Source: Candidatus Woesearchaeota archaeon CG11_big_fil_rev_8_21_14_0_20_43_8
GTDB taxonomy: Archaea > Nanobdellota > Nanobdellia > Woesearchaeales > CG08-08-20-14
Reading direction: 5' to 3'
Length of the DNA stretch: 6,111 nt
Assembly (NCBI GenBank): GCA_002762705.1
Contig: PCVE01000026.1
Span: 1 to 6,111 of the forward strand
A program made the position numbers and the translations under genes. Positions 5,241 through 6,111 of the stretch are shown here, piece by piece. The notes beneath the pieces were generated by a model. That model was not told where the DNA came from. It ran no database searches and saw nothing but the letters and a program-made list of their open reading frames with translations. Positions within the stretch are counted from its first letter, which is position 1. Every line of letters begins with the position of its first letter.

Positions 5241-5259
5241 AATCCGCAAAGCGGATTTA
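5239..5259 (-). terminator. 9-bp-stem hairpin, possible transcript end
   Basis: TAAATCCGC and GCGGATTTA pair perfectly around an AAA loop. It lies about 60 bp past the stop of the minus-strand gene ending at 5320. No T run follows on either strand, so it may protect or process the transcript rather than end transcription. It shares two bases with the adjacent palindrome. Confidence 0.4.
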
Positions 5260-5289
5260 GCTAACCCCTACATCTAAAGACTACACTCA

Positions 5290-5315
5290 GGCACGGAGTG
5301 GAAGGCATCCCTTCT
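5290..5315. repeat. Diverged direct repeat, right copy
   Basis: It begins GGCACGGAGTG and continues AGGCATCC, pairing with the left copy at 5023-5051. Together the two bracket both modular repeats, the palindrome and the hairpin. It ends 4 bp before the minus-strand gene. Confidence 0.5.
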
Positions 5316-5319
5316 TGGA

Positions 5320-6000
5320 TCACTTCAGCTCGCCGAGCATATTTCCATTCATCTTCACAGCTTCGCTTGGCCAGCCTGCTATGAACTGTGATCTTAAGCC
5401 CATCAATCGCATAGGAAAAAGCGTGCAAGGACGGGCGATTGCCACGTGATCCTCATACATGACAAGGCTGCTCTCCACAATGTCAGGATGCATAAATGAG
5501 ATTCTGGTCTCATACACATCTTCTCTGCGCAGCATCGCCATGCTCTTATCCAGATCAGAACCATAGATCCTCTCTGCGACCATGCGCTGCATACCGCTAA
5601 GCGACCCGAGATCTTCTGTGAATATGCTGAAAAAAGGATATTCACCTCTTCGCTTGCATATAAGGTCAAGATCAGATAACCTGACTTTCAATGTAGATTC
5701 TTTAGCGACTGCCCTTTGCACCAGATCTTTCTTAGGATAATAATCATGCAATGTGTCAAACTGCTTGCTTGCCTCGCCTACATCAGCCATTATCGGACTT
5801 ACGCTGCTTCTCGTCAGATACAGCACAGCCTCGTCTGATTCCATGCGATAAAGTGCGCAATCCGCTGTCCAGAACCAATCATATCTCAAGCTTTCATCTC
5901 TGATACGCTCTTCTGTGATCTCATCTGCGTGCCTTATGCTTTCTGGTTTAAGATTATGTATTGTCTCTTTCAAAGACCCCGATATAATGATCATTGACAT
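5320..6000 (-). CDS. Unrecognised cytoplasmic protein, 226 aa
   Basis: No family is recognised. The protein starts MSMIIISGSLKETIHNLKPE and ends GNMLGELK. It looks like a mixed alpha/beta soluble protein, with no signal peptide or membrane segment. Visible stretches include WFWTADCALYRMESDEAVLY (about 42-61), followed by LTRSS, and LKVRLSDLDLICKRRGEYPF (about 103-122). The three Cys residues are scattered and make no zinc motif, and no catalytic signature stands out. The ATG at 6000 is supported by AGAGG (6013-6009) 8 nt upstream. A second ATG at codon 3 is less well placed. Two TATA-like elements lie at 6053-6075. The gene is transcribed alone, converging on the winged-helix gene across the hairpin-rich region. 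Its base use looks unremarkable beside its neighbours. Confidence 0.82.
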   Translation of the reverse strand: MSMIIISGSLKETIHNLKPESIRHADEITEERIRDESLRYDWFWTADCALYRMESDEAVLYLTRSSVSPIMADVGEASKQFDTLHDYYPKKDLVQRAVAKESTLKVRLSDLDLICKRRGEYPFFSIFTEDLGSLSGMQRMVAERIYGSDLDKSMAMLRREDVYETRISFMHPDIVESSLVMYEDHVAIARPCTLFPMRLMGLRSQFIAGWPSEAVKMNGNMLGELK

Positions 6001-6015
6001 TTTTCCATCCTCTTT

Positions 6016-6051
6016 CGATCTTGATCGGTCGATAAGCCGATTTCTCTTCGG
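6016..6051. promoter_or_regulatory. Overlapping short inverted repeats, possible operator
   Basis: CGATC-TT-GATCG (6016-6027), ATCGG with CCGAT (6024-6028 and 6037-6041), and CCGA with TCGG (6037-6040 and 6048-6051) overlap in the expected transcription start region of the minus-strand gene. That is where an archaeal repressor could block RNA polymerase. The arms are short, so chance is possible. Confidence 0.3.
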
Positions 6052-6052
6052 G

Positions 6053-6075
6053 ATTTATATCTGAGTTTATATAAG
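6053..6075 (-). promoter_or_regulatory. TATA region of the 226-aa gene
   Basis: The minus strand carries CTTATATAAA (6066-6075) and AGATATAAAT (6053-6062). Starts about 25 bp on would fall near 6047 or 6031, giving leaders of about 30-47 nt. I cannot tell which is used. Beyond 6076 no gene is visible; CCGT-AGA-ACGG followed by TTTTT (6093-6108) is a small terminator-like hairpin with no plus-strand gene before it. Confidence 0.5.
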
Positions 6076-6111
6076 TTTTGTGCGACCAGGCTCCGTAGAA
6101 CGGTTTTTGCT

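Larger units (their letters stand above)
4852..5319. other. Gene-free, hairpin-rich region between convergent genes
   Basis: No convincing protein gene is seen in this 468-bp stretch. It separates the plus-strand winged-helix gene from the minus-strand gene ending at 5320. It holds a 9-bp inverted repeat (4948/5038), two modular repeat copies, a 22-bp palindrome, a 9-bp-stem hairpin and a diverged direct repeat at 5023 and 5290. A 10-bp palindrome TTATGCATAA lies at 4869-4878, with A/T-rich sequence around 4855-4890 that could contain a promoter for a small RNA. An 88-codon minus ORF (4950-5216) runs through two repeat copies and is probably not a gene. Confidence 0.6.

Noticed and set aside
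6093..6108. A CCGT-AGA-ACGG hairpin followed by five Ts, resembling an intrinsic terminator on the plus strand.
   Set aside because: The stem is only 4 bp and no plus-strand gene precedes it. Chance is likely.

Overview
The window is archaeal. It encodes the archaeal/eukaryotic ribosomal protein L44e, the plausible promoters are A/T-rich TATA boxes, and the tRNA gene lacks an encoded CCA end. Most of the other proteins match nothing I recognise. That fits a poorly characterised archaeon, possibly a DPANN-type lineage, but nothing seen here fixes the lineage.

Layout. Positions 1-60 (minus) hold the start of a possible leaderless gene that runs off the left edge. Positions 100-199 hold the first copy of a modular, hairpin-rich repeat. 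Positions 381-785 (minus) hold rpl44e followed 23 bp later by tRNA-Val(TAC), probably one transcript. From 924 to 4260 (plus), divergent from rpl44e, lies a two-gene operon for a 710-residue and a 399-residue protein. Both start with a hydrophobic export or anchor segment, are largely helical, and share a C-terminal domain of about 90 residues. Neither matches a family I know. Positions 4428-4823 (plus) encode a 131-residue probable winged-helix DNA-binding protein with its own TATA box and ribosome binding site. Positions 4824-5319 contain no convincing gene but are dense in inverted repeats, including two more copies of the modular repeat. Positions 5320-6000 (minus) encode an unrecognised 226-residue protein, convergent with the winged-helix gene, with its promoter near 6053-6075.

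How the parts may work together. L44e and tRNA-Val serve translation. The 924-4260 pair look like an exported or membrane-anchored protein couple made together, since their reading frames are 4 nt apart. The winged-helix gene downstream has its own promoter, so a regulatory link is only a possibility. The two best leads are the tandem paralogous exported proteins and the three-copy repeat whose hairpin stems carry compensatory base changes. No CRISPR array, transposase, integrase or recognisable defence gene is visible.
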